Origin: Sphaerolaimus hirsutus
Taxonomy: Eukaryota; Nematoda; Chromadorea; Monhysterida; Sphaerolaimidae
Reading direction: 5' to 3'
DNA: 64,000 bases
NCBI GenBank assembly: GCA_964036195.1
Contig: OZ038457.1
Location: forward strand, 16,705,147 to 16,769,146
Shown here: piece by piece, positions 11,591-36,188 of the stretch
Layout of the letters: every line of letters begins with the position of its first letter
Numbering within the stretch: the stretch's first letter is position 1
Position numbers and translations under genes: made by a program
The notes under the pieces: generated by a model
Database searches by the model: none
What the model was told of the DNA's origin: nothing
The model's input: the letters and a program-made list of their open reading frames with translations, nothing else

Positions 11591-12117
11591 ATTACCGTGC
11601 TAATTTCACTTTATTTTTTTCCGTTTCCGTGAAAATTTTGCTTTCCGTTTTCCGTTTTCCGGCATTTCATTTTTCCGTTTTCCGGCATTTCATTTTTCCG
11701 TTTTCCGGCATTTCATTTTTCCGTTTTCCGGCCGACAATTTTTTTTTACCTTTACATTTTCCGCTGAGTGAAATTTTTTTACCTTTCCGTTTTCCAGCAG
11801 AAATTTTTTTTTTACCTTTCCGTTTTCCGTTTTCCATAAAGTGAAAAATTTTTACCTTTCCGTTTTCCGTAAAAAAAAATTTTTGACACCCTACTACTAA
11901 TGAGTAAAAGTAAATGCTTTCTCTACTCATCGCAACTTCTATCAGTCCGCTGCAATTTTGGCAGTGATTTCAATTTGTTGAGTGTCTACTTTCAAAAAAA
12001 GTACGCCCAAAATTGAGCACTGGAATTTTTCACTGGAGGAAACGTAAACGTCTTTACTCAGTACTAGAGTATACGTATTTTCCGAGTAAATGTAAATTCG
12101 TTTTACCAACTACGCAG

Positions 12118-15100
12118 CGATCAGCGCGACGGACTCGATCAACACGACCAAGTCGCACCTGCCGCTCGGCTCCATGTCGGTCGCCCTGCTCGAGGAGGGC
12201 ATCGACCCCATTGTCAAGGGTGAGCACCTTGCTCGGCACGTAGGCAGACTCCGCCCACCAAATAAATACATCGAGTACCTGGGCACGGTAAAGTGTAACT
12301 CGATTTACCCCATGAGTCACGCGACGTTGACCAATCAGCATGCACTTGATGTAGTTCAATGGCCAATGGCAATGGTCAACGGTGCAACGGAACCAGTGCC
12401 GTATTCGCGTGAATAATTTCTCTGGGGAATTTTTCTATCAGGTTTTTTTAGGGGGACTATTCGAGGTGGAATTATTCTAGTGGAGGAATGATCTTTTCGT
12501 CAGAATTTTTAAGCATCTTCCTATCGACTCATTCGACAAAATATTCATTATTAACAGCATTATTTTGTTCAAATTGGACAGAACAAATTGATCATATGCC
12601 TTAAGGGAAGAATTATTCAAGGGAGAAAATTATGTTTACCTCACTTACCTATCTAACAGGGAGAATTATTTAAGAGGGGAATTATTCACAGAGGAATTAC
12701 TCATTAGGGGGGAATTATTCAAGCAGATACGGTAATTTGCACCGCGGTGAGGCACTTTGAGTAATCAATGAATCGTCGCAGAACTGAACTACTACCACGG
12801 ATTGACGCCGCGCGAAGACGTCGAGTCGATGCTCAAGCGACCTGGCGACTTTCTGCTTAGAAAAACCGACGCCCCTGATGCGAATCGACCGGTTGGTTTC
12901 CGTTGCAGTTGACTTTATAGCAACTTATTGTCAAATATTTAGGTATATTCAAACGACCTATTTACTTAATTGTGAGCTGAAAAATATCCTGTGAAAAATC
13001 ATTGATGGTTAGGTCGAGAAACCAGGAAAGGCTGTCGAAAACCATTGACTATTTATTTTGGGAACGGTTTTCATTATCAGCGCCTAATTAAAAGCGTGCG
13101 ACGATCGTGTGGGCGGTGTTTTATGGGATTAGGGAGGTAGGGGTAGGATTCGTTGACAGGCTTGCAAATCCTATTTGGGGCTTTCTCAAAACACAAAATA
13201 TGAAACGAGACAAAACTAAATAGGACAAAGAATGATATCACAAAATCTAATCATAACACGAGGGTTATAATCTAATTTGCGCAGGGACGTACGCAGGATT
13301 TTTGAGCGGGGGGGGGCGGATTGTATACGGAGCCCGGCGAACGGGGGGGGGGGGCGGCGCCCCCCCCTCAAATTTCCTCCTGTAGTAAACGGAATGGGGC
13401 CATGGCGCTGGCGCCATTCATTGGCGTCAGCGCCATGACCCTATTGGCGTTGGCGCCAACGCCAAAGTCTACTCTATGTACTTATTTGCGCCTAAATTTA
13501 TGTACAGGGCACTGCGTTGAAGGCATTTGTAGTGGTGATTTCACTCCGGAATCGAAAATATGAATTAGTGGGGGGCGGAAATGCGCGCTCGCGCGCAAAA
13601 TTTTTGCTAAGTAGGTACAAAATCGCTTCACGAAAGTGCCATTTCTGGCACTTTTTTTGTCCGGCCCGGGAACGGGGGGGGGCGCCCCCCCCCCCGCCCC
13701 CCCCCCCTGCGTACGTCCCTGAATTTGCGATATGTATACCTATGTTACAAAAGTTCCATATATACCGTATTACCTCGAAATACCCCCATGGGGGTTTATT
13801 ATTTCGTCAGCAAAATTTGAGGGGGGGGTTAATTCGAGGGGGGGTTAATTCGAGGGGGGGTTTATTCGAGGGGGGGTTTTATTATTTCGCCAGAAATTTT
13901 CGTGAATTTCAATGTGAAGAATACGCTTTTTCTTACACAAAAAGGGTGATAAATGTGAGAAAATAGGTTATATTGGCGTACATCTGTACACAAATGTCCG
14001 TATAAGTGCAGCTGCGATGCAAATAAGTAGTAAAAAATACATCATGTACATTGCATACATGATGTACATCATTCGAGAGGGGGGTATTTCGAGGGGGGGG
14101 GGGTTTATTATTTCCCCAGCCCATTTTGAGGGGGGGTTAATTCGAGGGGGGGTTAATTCAAGGGGGGGGATAATTCGAGGTAATACGGTATTTATATATA
14201 TGTATGACGCAATGTATACGGATAACTTTTTAATTAAATCGTCAGATATATAGAATACTGCTAACATATTGGAGCTGCGCACACTAGTTTACTTACAGTG
14301 AACTAGGCTTTAGAAAAGCTCAAATCGGCTTTGAACACATTTGAACTTACCAGAATGAGGTGTCTTTCAATACAGCTGACAAAGATTTTAAAATAACTTT
14401 GGTTCTGGTAAACTAAAATACGTTCAAACTCGATTTACGAGCACCCAATTTAACTTCACTTCTCTTAATAAACTAGTGAGTGCGGCATCATTTAGAATGA
14501 GAAATAACAGTCACTGCATGCAATCTTACAAGTTAATAAGGAAAATGATGACGCTGAGCATAAATATTTTAATAAAACCGCCATTTAATACGCCATGTGG
14601 ACACTCGCAGGAAGGAGTGACTAAGCGGAACCGCACCATGGTCATCAGCGCCATGGGCAAAGACCGCGTCGCCAGGCACTACCCCGTCAGTTGTAGGGAT
14701 GGCCGGTGGTTTTTTTCAAAAAAATTTTTTTGTAAAAAAACGTTTTATTTTTTTAAAAAATCCTGCCATCGGAACCGTTTTTTAAACCTCAGCCAAAATT
14801 TTAGTACTAAGCACTAAGTATTTTGCAATTTTTTGCGTACAAGTGCGCAATTTCACATGCACATTACTCTTGGTGGTGGTTTTCATTGATTTAGAGGCAT
14901 TTTTAGTGTAAAAGCTTCCATTTGTTTGTGCTATTTGTCATAACAAGCCGTGATATGTTAGTGTAGTATATAATATATAGCCAATAGTAGTAGTGCCCCC
15001 ACATACTTCTACAGTGTGAAACATCACTGTCAATGTATTAGCCTTCTCTTATAACCATATTTAAGCACTATTCCATGCCCAACTTCAATTGAAGTCACGA

Positions 15101-18100
15101 ATTTTCGACAAAAGGCAATATACATCACGAGTCGACATAAAAATGGATATTTTTGACAGAAATCAACACTTATTTATATTACTATGCCATTGCTCCACAG
15201 CGTTTGTTTGGCTATATATAACATATATGGCTATATATACAAAGTCCAGCCACCTGTCTGATATACCTGTATATGTTGACTCATAACCATACCTGGGAAA
15301 AAACAACAGTTTTTAAACCCCTTTAAAAAAAACGTTTTTTAAAAAACAAGGTCGTCGAGAAAAAAAACTTTAAAAAAACAACATCCCTAGTCAGTTGATT
15401 TGGCTAATGACCCGCCGTGCACCGCCACTTAGCGTGACATCCATGTGACACTTGCCTAAGTTATTGCATGAATTATTTATAACTTAAGCCTAGAGGGAAT
15501 GATCCATGGATTTTTCAATCTTCGCGGCAAAAAACCGTTGCGTGATGCCTAACACGCATAACATTCAAGTCTTTTCATAACGCGATTCAATAACTAAAGT
15601 TGAGCGAGCTAGAGCGCATACAATAAAAAGACTGAAAACATGCAAAGATTTCATGCTAACGAATGGTGTTCATGTGACAAGTGAAAACTTCGCATGAAAA
15701 CAGTGCATCAATGTGGCCACACAAACACACTAGTTTGCAGCCAAAATGTTCGAAACTTATATTATACATCTGCTTTCAACGCATTTGAGTTTACAAGAAA
15801 AGAATCATTTTCGATCTCCGTCAACAGCGGTTGACTGACTGCTCATTCCGGTCAACTCAAATGCGCTCAACTTTGATTTATCAGTTTCCAAAATTTCGAC
15901 TGTGAACTAGTGCAAGCGTGTCTGTTTGGTAAATACTTATGAGTCGCTTTGCTAACAGCGGGACTATGGAAATGCTTACGAGTTACGCTTACACAAAAAA
16001 TGGAGGGAGTGTCAGGAAATTTGCAAAACTTTACGCAGGTGCGCAAAAACGACAGGGGAAAGTACACGCTGGACGACCAAACTTTCTGTGCCAGCGTCAA
16101 GGATTTGATCGAAGTGTATCGGATTAAACGCATTCCCATGCCGTGGGATGGGCCTGTCCTGGTAAGCGATTATTGGCTACTAGTGATGGAATTGCGCCAC
16201 GGCGTTGGTAGACTTTAATGACGCTGCGGAATGGCGTCTTTCTCCATTGCGCCTTTTGCGTTTGGCGCGCTGTCAATAAGTGCACCAAAATATTTCATAT
16301 TTCAGCCATGTTTTCAGAATATTTGATTGAACAAACTTCAGCCTGTAAATATGAATTTTTAGAACATGAGTTGTTTTACGGAACGTTTTTTTGTTTTCAA
16401 AACCATTTTCACCAGTAAATTTAGAAACGGGAAGTGGCACATTATAATAAAACAACATGCCCTAAAGACAATTTCTTACAAGAATGAATATTTCTTATAA
16501 GAATGAAGGCGACAGAAACGTTACATCATGCGTATAATAATGCGTATAATACTGTTTACTACTTTCTGGTGAACATACCTACATGTGAAGTTGCCATGAG
16601 ACAAAACCAATAAAGCACATGAAACCTAATATTAGCAGTGGCCTTGTCTCTCTTCAATTCGCTATAGACTTGATACGAAAAATGTAAAAACATAAATAAT
16701 AGAGGAATTTACGTTTCTTGACATATTCGAAGCATATCTTCACTCAATTTGTACAATTTCCGTATGTTCTATTATATTTCCTGAATAACTTCAGATGGAT
16801 AGAGACCGATATCCTAGCTGGTAGAGTGGGGGGGGGGGAGTGAGTAATACGACAAAGGTATGCGTGTCAACTGTGAACTGTGTTAACTCAGATTTCGGCT
16901 TCACGTGTCGTAGAGCTACCTCCAAATGCACATACGGCAATTTGTGTCAACTAGTGTGGGACGCCCAAATAATTTGTATTTACTTTAGGCGAGCCCTGAA
17001 CCCTCAAACCCTGAATTATCGAACCCTCGAGTCAATGAACACCAACATTGCCTGCCCAAACGCCCACTCCCCACCTCCCCAGCAAGCGGAGATCAAGCGG
17101 CAGCCGTGGCAGCTGATGCACGAGCAGATCCGGCTGCGCGAGCGGCTGGGCGCGGGCGCCTTCGGCGAGGTGTTCCGCGGCACCGTGTTGTTGGGCGACT
17201 CGGCCGCGGAGTGCGCCGTCAAGGTGGCCACGCAGGGCGGCGACGGCCAGCGCGGCGCGCTTACTAAGGAGGAGCAGCAGACTTTTCTCAAGGTGGGTTG
17301 GTGCAGTGTTGAAGTGTGATCACGGGCCCACACACTAGTTGACTGACCTTCCAAATTAATGTCAGCTGGACGTCAACTGAATAACACTTGAACTAAATAA
17401 ATAACACTAAACACGTGAACTAAATAAATAACACTACCTAACTAAATCTTTTCTTAAAAGTATCACACTTAACAGAAACAATGAAAATTAAGTGTCGCGA
17501 TGTAATATTAATTATGCTCTATCACATAGGAAAGTTGAAATCACAAAAGTAACCAAAATTTAGGTCACACGAATTTTGATGTCAACTAATGTGCGCTCAT
17601 CACGACACTACAACGAAATAGGATATTGACACAAAATCGACAAAAAATATTAATGTAAAACACCGACATAGCAAAAACACACGTTTTCCTTATTCCCAAA
17701 CATGACCAAAACAAAAGCAACAGAAATTCTCAAGCACACAAAATCAACCCAACAACACACGCGCACACAGGAAGCGAGCATGATGCGCTTGCTGCGCCAC
17801 CCGCACATCATCGCCATGTACGGCGTCGCGTGCCAGGAGGACCCGGTCATGATCGTCATGGAGTACGCCACGGGCGGAAGTCTGCAGAACTACCTGCGCA
17901 AGAACAAGCTCAAGCTCAGACTGGTCCATCGATTGACCATGGTGCATGACGCCAGCAAAGGTTAGGTAACTCCGCAACGTTTAGATTAGGTCAAATATTT
18001 AGGGCCAACAATTGACATTTGGTTTTCCTATTGAAGATGTCATCTTGATGTCAACTGAGGTAGCGCACGTTTTTTCAATTGACATTCAGAAATTTTTGCA

Positions 18101-20153
18101 ACAATAATTTGCCATAATACAGGGCCGTATCCAGGGGGGGGGGCGGGGGGGGGCTGCAGCCCCCCCCCTTCCCGGGCGAGACCAGAAAGTGGCCGGATTT
18201 TGCGACTTTTTCAACGTCAGCGTAAAAAATTTTGCGCGCAAGCGCGCATTCTTCACCGGACATAAGATATTATCATCAGATTAGCTCCATGTGGCCGCAA
18301 ATCGGTATAAATACACTCAATCTTGTGCTTTTTGCTGTTTTGTATGTATATTTACATACATATACAGCGTTCCATGGCGCCGGCGCCAACGCCAATGGCG
18401 CCATGGCATGGCGCCTACTAATGGCGCCAGCGCCATGGCGCCATTCCGCCACTATGTAGCTCAAATTTTAGGGGGGGGGGCTGAGCCCCCCCCCCTCGCC
18501 GGCCTCCGTAAACAAGCAGCCCCCCCCCGCTCAAAAATCCTGGATACGTCCCTGCCATAATACTTTTGTCAATTGAAAAGTTATGCAGAAATGTCAACTA
18601 AAGCACACGCGTCCGTGTACGCTTTCACCGTTTACGCTTTGCATTTTTGGTCAACAGAGCTACCGGTTTTGTCAAATGAAATAATGTTCACGTTTAGTTG
18701 ACATTTTTCGATGTCAGCTAGTGTGACTACACGATGCTACACGAGAACTACTAATCGCGCAGGCATGAAGTACCTGGAGAGCAAGCAGCTGGTGCACCGC
18801 GACGTGGCCGCGCGCAACTGTCTCATCGGAGCCAGGCACGAGGTGAAGATAGCCGACTTCGGCCTGTCGCAGCAGGGCATCAAGCAGTTCAGGCACACCA
18901 CCGCCGGCAGAGTGCCTGTCAAGTGGATGGCACCAGAGTGCCTCACTTGCGGCATATACTCGACCAAGTCGGACGTGTGGGCCTTCGGCGTGCTCGTGTG
19001 GGAGGTACGCGCGCTCACCACTCTGTTCAATGCATCACTTTAATCATAGGACGTACGCAAGTGGGCCCCATCCAGAAGTGCCCGGAATGGTACTTTTTAT
19101 AGCGATTTTGAGGGCGATGAGCTAAAAATTTGCGCGCATGCGCGCATTTCCCTACCAAACAATACCGTTCATCAATATTTGTGTCCACTCGGAACCCAGT
19201 ACCATATTTCTGAGCATAAATAAATAAGTCCGACGATAAATAATTTTTGAGCATAAATAAATAAATACCAGAATAGTGAACGACGGCACCAACGCCAACC
19301 CAGTTATGGTGCGGCGCCTACAACTGGCGCCAGCGCCATCATGACTCCACTTCGCTGTGAAAAAGGCCCAAATTTTATGGCCCCCCGTTCGCCGGGCTCC
19401 GAGCTCAATCCACCCCCCGCTCAAAAATCCCGCATACATCATCCCTGCTTTAATTTTAAACACTTGACGTAAATATCCAGGTGTTCTCCGATGGCGACGA
19501 GCCGTACCCGGGCTTGAGCAACGCAGAAACGCGATCGAAAATCTGCGCACCGCGGACAAGTTTCCGCATGCAACTGCCCGACGGCACACCGCCCGCCATG
19601 TGCAAAATCGTAGCCCAGGTATTTTGCTAATTAAAAATTCCAATCATAATTGGAGACAATGTCAAGCGAGATACGAAATCAAGAAAATGTTTACAAAGTT
19701 GTGTCGGGCTGGCTGTGTGGTGAAGCAAAACGATAATGTGAAGCAAATATTGTGAATTTCAAAAAAAAAATCGAAGAATATTTCGAGTTTCGCGGATATT
19801 TGGTCGGTAAATACAAAATGCTAGTTTTTAACTTTTCGGCAAAAGTTTAATGACTTTGACCAACGAACAGCTCCGTCACGATTCCACGCATGATATTTCA
19901 ACACGCCAAACCAACGGATAGGCATATCGCAAAAAATAGCTGACTACCTAGTAAATCAGTAATGAAAACTTCCTGTTGTTTTTTTCCGAGGGAAAAATGA
20001 TTCCTATGCTAAACAATGGTGAAAAACTCCGGCCATCCCTACACGCAGATGTGGGAACTGAAGCCCGACTCGCGACCGACCTTCAAAATCATCGAGAAAA
20101 ACATCGGAAAAATGCTGCGCGATTATGAACACTCGGCCACGCCTGTCAGCTAA
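12118..20153 (+). CDS. FES/FER-like SH2 tyrosine kinase, 5' end missing
   Basis: A cytoplasmic non-receptor tyrosine kinase. Nine exons join in frame: 12118-12219, 12782-12891, 14611-14685, 16039-16161, 17083-17292, 17771-17960, 18763-19004, 19481-19618 and 20049-20153 (stop). They give about 431 residues. The SH2 domain spans exons 2-4: LNYYHGLTPREDVESML, then GDFLLRKT with the phosphotyrosine-binding Arg, then RHYP|VRKNDRGKYTLDD. The kinase domain has GAGAFGEV, Lys in AVKVA, HRDVAARN, DFGLS, WMAPE, KSDVWAFG, PYPG and a RPTF end. All core catalytic residues are present. The activation segment QFRHTTAGRVPVKW lacks the tyrosine that FES/FER autophosphorylate. No F-BAR domain is seen, as in the short nematode members. 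The first exon needs one carried-in base, so at least one upstream exon is unidentified. Large introns hold many transposons; the gene converges on MCM2. Confidence 0.93.
12435..12735. repeat. Decayed MITE of the CCGTATTTCC group in kinase intron 1
   Basis: It holds repeated 'gggggaattattc' units facing 'attattcaag', and the right end is gcagatacggta. The left end is not clear. It is related to the short copy at 36033-36147, which uses 'gaataattccc' units. Confidence 0.5.
13282..13721. mobile_element. hAT-like MITE, CAGGGACGTACGCAGG ends
   Basis: The ends CAGGGACGTACGCAGG and CCTGCGTACGTCCCTG are perfect inverted repeats. AATTTGCG is duplicated exactly on both sides (13274-13281 and 13722-13729). 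The interior has poly-G/poly-C tracts and a ggcgccaacgcc palindromic patch. It lies in kinase intron 2. Sisters are at 18120, 19045 and 20738. Confidence 0.92.
13763..14190. repeat. MITE, CCGTATTTCC family
   Basis: Inverted ends taccgtattacctcgaaat and attcgaggtaatacggta enclose tandem aattcgagggggggtt units. A TA flanks each end. It lies in kinase intron 2. Confidence 0.85.
14279..14478. repeat. MITE, CACACTAGTTTAC family
   Basis: Ends gcacacactagtttac and gtttac-type aaactagtgagtgcg face each other around two mirrored halves (aaactcaaat type) and a central gctgac segment. It lies in kinase intron 2, just upstream of the exon at 14611. Confidence 0.75.
14694..15389. mobile_element. hAT-like MITE inserted at a kinase splice donor
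   Basis: The ends are TAGGGATGG and CATCCCTA, with gtttttttaaaaaaac-rich arms. The 8-bp duplication GTCAGTTG is exact: 14686-14693 on the left and 15390-15397 on the right. The kinase exon ends at 14685, so the left copy is itself the first eight bases of the intron and serves as the 5' splice site. The interior (14880-15290) resembles that of the element at 31035-31681. Confidence 0.9.
15719..15920. repeat. MITE, CACACTAGTTTAC family
   Basis: Mirrored halves (caacgcatttgagtttac and gtcaactcaaatgcgctcaa) surround a central gtcaacagcggttgac. Ends are acacactagtttgc and gtgaactagtgcaagcgtg. It lies in kinase intron 3, just upstream of the exon at 16039. Confidence 0.75.
17327..17610. repeat. 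Short MITE related to the 3450-bp element ends
   Basis: It starts cccacacactagttgactg and ends with gtcaactaatgtgcgctc. The interior has the conserved tgctctatcacataggaaag block, also found at 6290-6505 and reversed at 29795-29985. It lies in kinase intron 5. Confidence 0.7.
18120..18554. mobile_element. hAT-like MITE, CAGGG..CCCTG, exact duplication
   Basis: The ends CAGGGCCGTATCCAGG and CCTGGATACGTCCCTG are near-perfect inverted repeats. CCATAATA is duplicated exactly (18112-18119 and 18555-18562). It belongs to the same family as 13282-13721, including the ggcgccatggcgcc patch. It is nested inside an older repeat (about 18055-18720) in kinase intron 6. Confidence 0.9.
19045..19447. mobile_element. 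hAT-like MITE, older copy of the same family
   Basis: The ends are decayed (cataggacgtacgcaag and gcatacatcatccctg). CTTTAAT repeats on both flanks. The interior keeps the tggcgccagcgcca patch and the gcgcgcatgcgcgc palindrome. It lies in kinase intron 7, starting 40 bases after the exon end. Confidence 0.8.
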
Positions 20154-20412
20154 AAAGGGATTTCGCAAAGTGCCAAATTTCAAAATTTATGAACACTCAA
20201 ATACCGTACAAATGCTGCATACTGGTGACAACAATGATTGAAAGATAATTATGAAATAGTGAACGGAAATGCTAATTCCAAAGATGAATTCAAATGAAGT
20301 GAAAATGGTCGGTGAGTACAAAAGCAGCCAAGTGCCAAAGTGCCACACAGAAACCAGGTGCCACAAAGGCAAGAAATGCAAAGTGAGGACAACACACCTT
20401 AAACAAAAAGCA

Positions 20413-34579
<14,167 letters not shown>

Positions 34580-36188
34580 TGTTGGATCGGTTTTGGGTTT
34601 GTTTTTGCTGTTTAGAACGGGGAACGACCGATTTGTCCTTTTTTATTCCGACTGTCACATTCGAAACGTTTTGGCGCCAAGAAATATTTGGAGCGGGACA
34701 CGTATGGAAACTTGGCTCACGTCCAAGTTACGTAGCGTACGATATGAACGAGAGTTTAAGCGCACTTTTGCGAATAATTACAAAAATTTACTCTATATTG
34801 CCAAATTTTACCTCCGTTATCGCTATTTTCGTCTATATACATGGTTATATACCCATTTTTAGCCCATTTTATTTTTATTTATAGCGATTTCGAAAGCTTT
34901 GGCTGGCTGCCAACTAGACATAAGAGAATTTCTTTTTTATTTTGTGTTTGCGCAGTTTATCGCTATTTCGCAATAAGTAAACAATGCGGAAGAATGCCAA
35001 CAATGACCATTTCTGATGAACAAACCAAATCTGTTGCATGTCGAGGTTGTTTGCTTACCTCACTAGCTTAAGTGAACTGTAGAGAACTAGTGCCACTGTA
35101 ACTTTAATATTTACATGCCGTATTTCCTCGAAATACCACCCTCGAAATAACCCCCCTCAAAATGGACACTATGAACTTATAAACCCCCCCCCCTCGAAAT
35201 ACCCCCCCCCCCAATTTAGTGTATAGAGAACGTAAATGACAAAGGCTGTGGTTTGTCATCTGGGTAATGCAAAACACACGTTAAAAACGATGACTCTGTT
35301 ATGTGAGAACAGTGATTATACGTCTACACACTTATACAAGTCTTTAGAGTCTATTAAATGGCGATTTTTTTGCATTTTCGACGTCTGCGTACGTTTCAGA
35401 CGACAATTTAGTACTCGGTTTTCAACAAATTTCTGGCGAAATAATAAACCCCCCACCCCTCGAAATACCCCCCTCGTTTAACCCCCCCTCAAAATTCTCA
35501 CTCTGAAAAAATAAATCCCCCGGGGGTATTTCGAGGACATACGGTAATATAGTGTATCGACACCACACATTGCACGGAAATCGATCGTATGTCATGATGT
35601 CGTCGTCGTGATGAAAAGATGTCGTCATGGTGGAGTGTTTCCTTCGGAAAAATGCATAGCGGTCCGCCAAGTACCACCTATTTTTTCGTCACAATAGAAA
35701 TAGCGTTGGCAATAAAAAAAATTTTCTAACGTGGAACAGAGAACAAACCATATTACTTTATTCATCAAATTATGGTACCATTCTGTATAAGCTTTCGGTT
35801 TAAGAAGTACATACATAATTATTTACACTCCATTTTGCCAGATACGGCATCAAGAAGAAAGCAAACAGTGGAAACTTTGTCCCTGAATGTGGTCAATTCA
35901 ACTTCACCAGCAACAGCACCCAAATATTTATTGTAAAGCCAAGATGCATTCTCAAAGCTACATTTGTCTACTCGCCGTCTATATTCTTGGTAAGAAACAG
36001 GCCAAAAATACACAAAATTTGCATTTGCCAGCTACCGTATATACTCGAATAATTCCCACGCTTTGAATAATTCCCCCTTGAATAATTCCCCATCTTAGAC
36101 GAGTGTGGAAAAATAATTCCTCGGGGGATTATTCGAGTATATTCGGTCAGTTTATATACCTACTCATCAGTTTATTACAATATTGCAG
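34580..36188. other. Region between the divergent MCM2 and lectin genes
   Basis: It should hold the MCM2 promoter and perhaps the missing first exon of the lectin, but neither can be pointed to. Two MITEs of the CCGTATTTCC family lie here: 35117-35546 (ends gccgtatttcctcgaaat and tttcgaggacatacggta) and a minimal 115-bp copy at 36033-36147 (taccgtatatactcgaat and attcgagtatattcgg). Confidence 0.6.

Larger units (their letters stand above)
10141..11893. mobile_element. TAGGGTGTCAAA-ended element with an exact 8-bp duplication
   Basis: The ends are TAGGGTGTCAAA and TTTGACACCCTA. CTACTAAT flanks both sides exactly (10133-10140 and 11894-11901), an 8-bp duplication typical of hAT transposons. 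Both ends carry arrays of tttccgttttccggc units (10155-10440 and 11615-11875). The middle is a broken BEL/Pao polymerase. It is nested inside the element 9935-12113. Confidence 0.85.
9935..12113. mobile_element. hAT-like MITE abutting the kinase exon, carrying a nested element
   Basis: The outer parts 9935-10132 and 11902-12113 match an unbroken 501-bp copy at 39701-40201 (shared gtactgaactt..caaagtaaac left and gagtatacgtatt right). Flanks are GCGGCGAT (9927-9934) and GCAGCGAT (12114-12121), an 8-bp duplication with one mismatch. The right flank contains the 3' splice site AG|CG of the kinase exon that starts at 12118. Confidence 0.75.

Noticed and set aside
12013-12243. Separate plus-strand gene overlapping the first kinase exon
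   Set aside because: The frame runs through the repeat and reads the exon out of frame; the SH2-continuing frame explains the GC-rich part.
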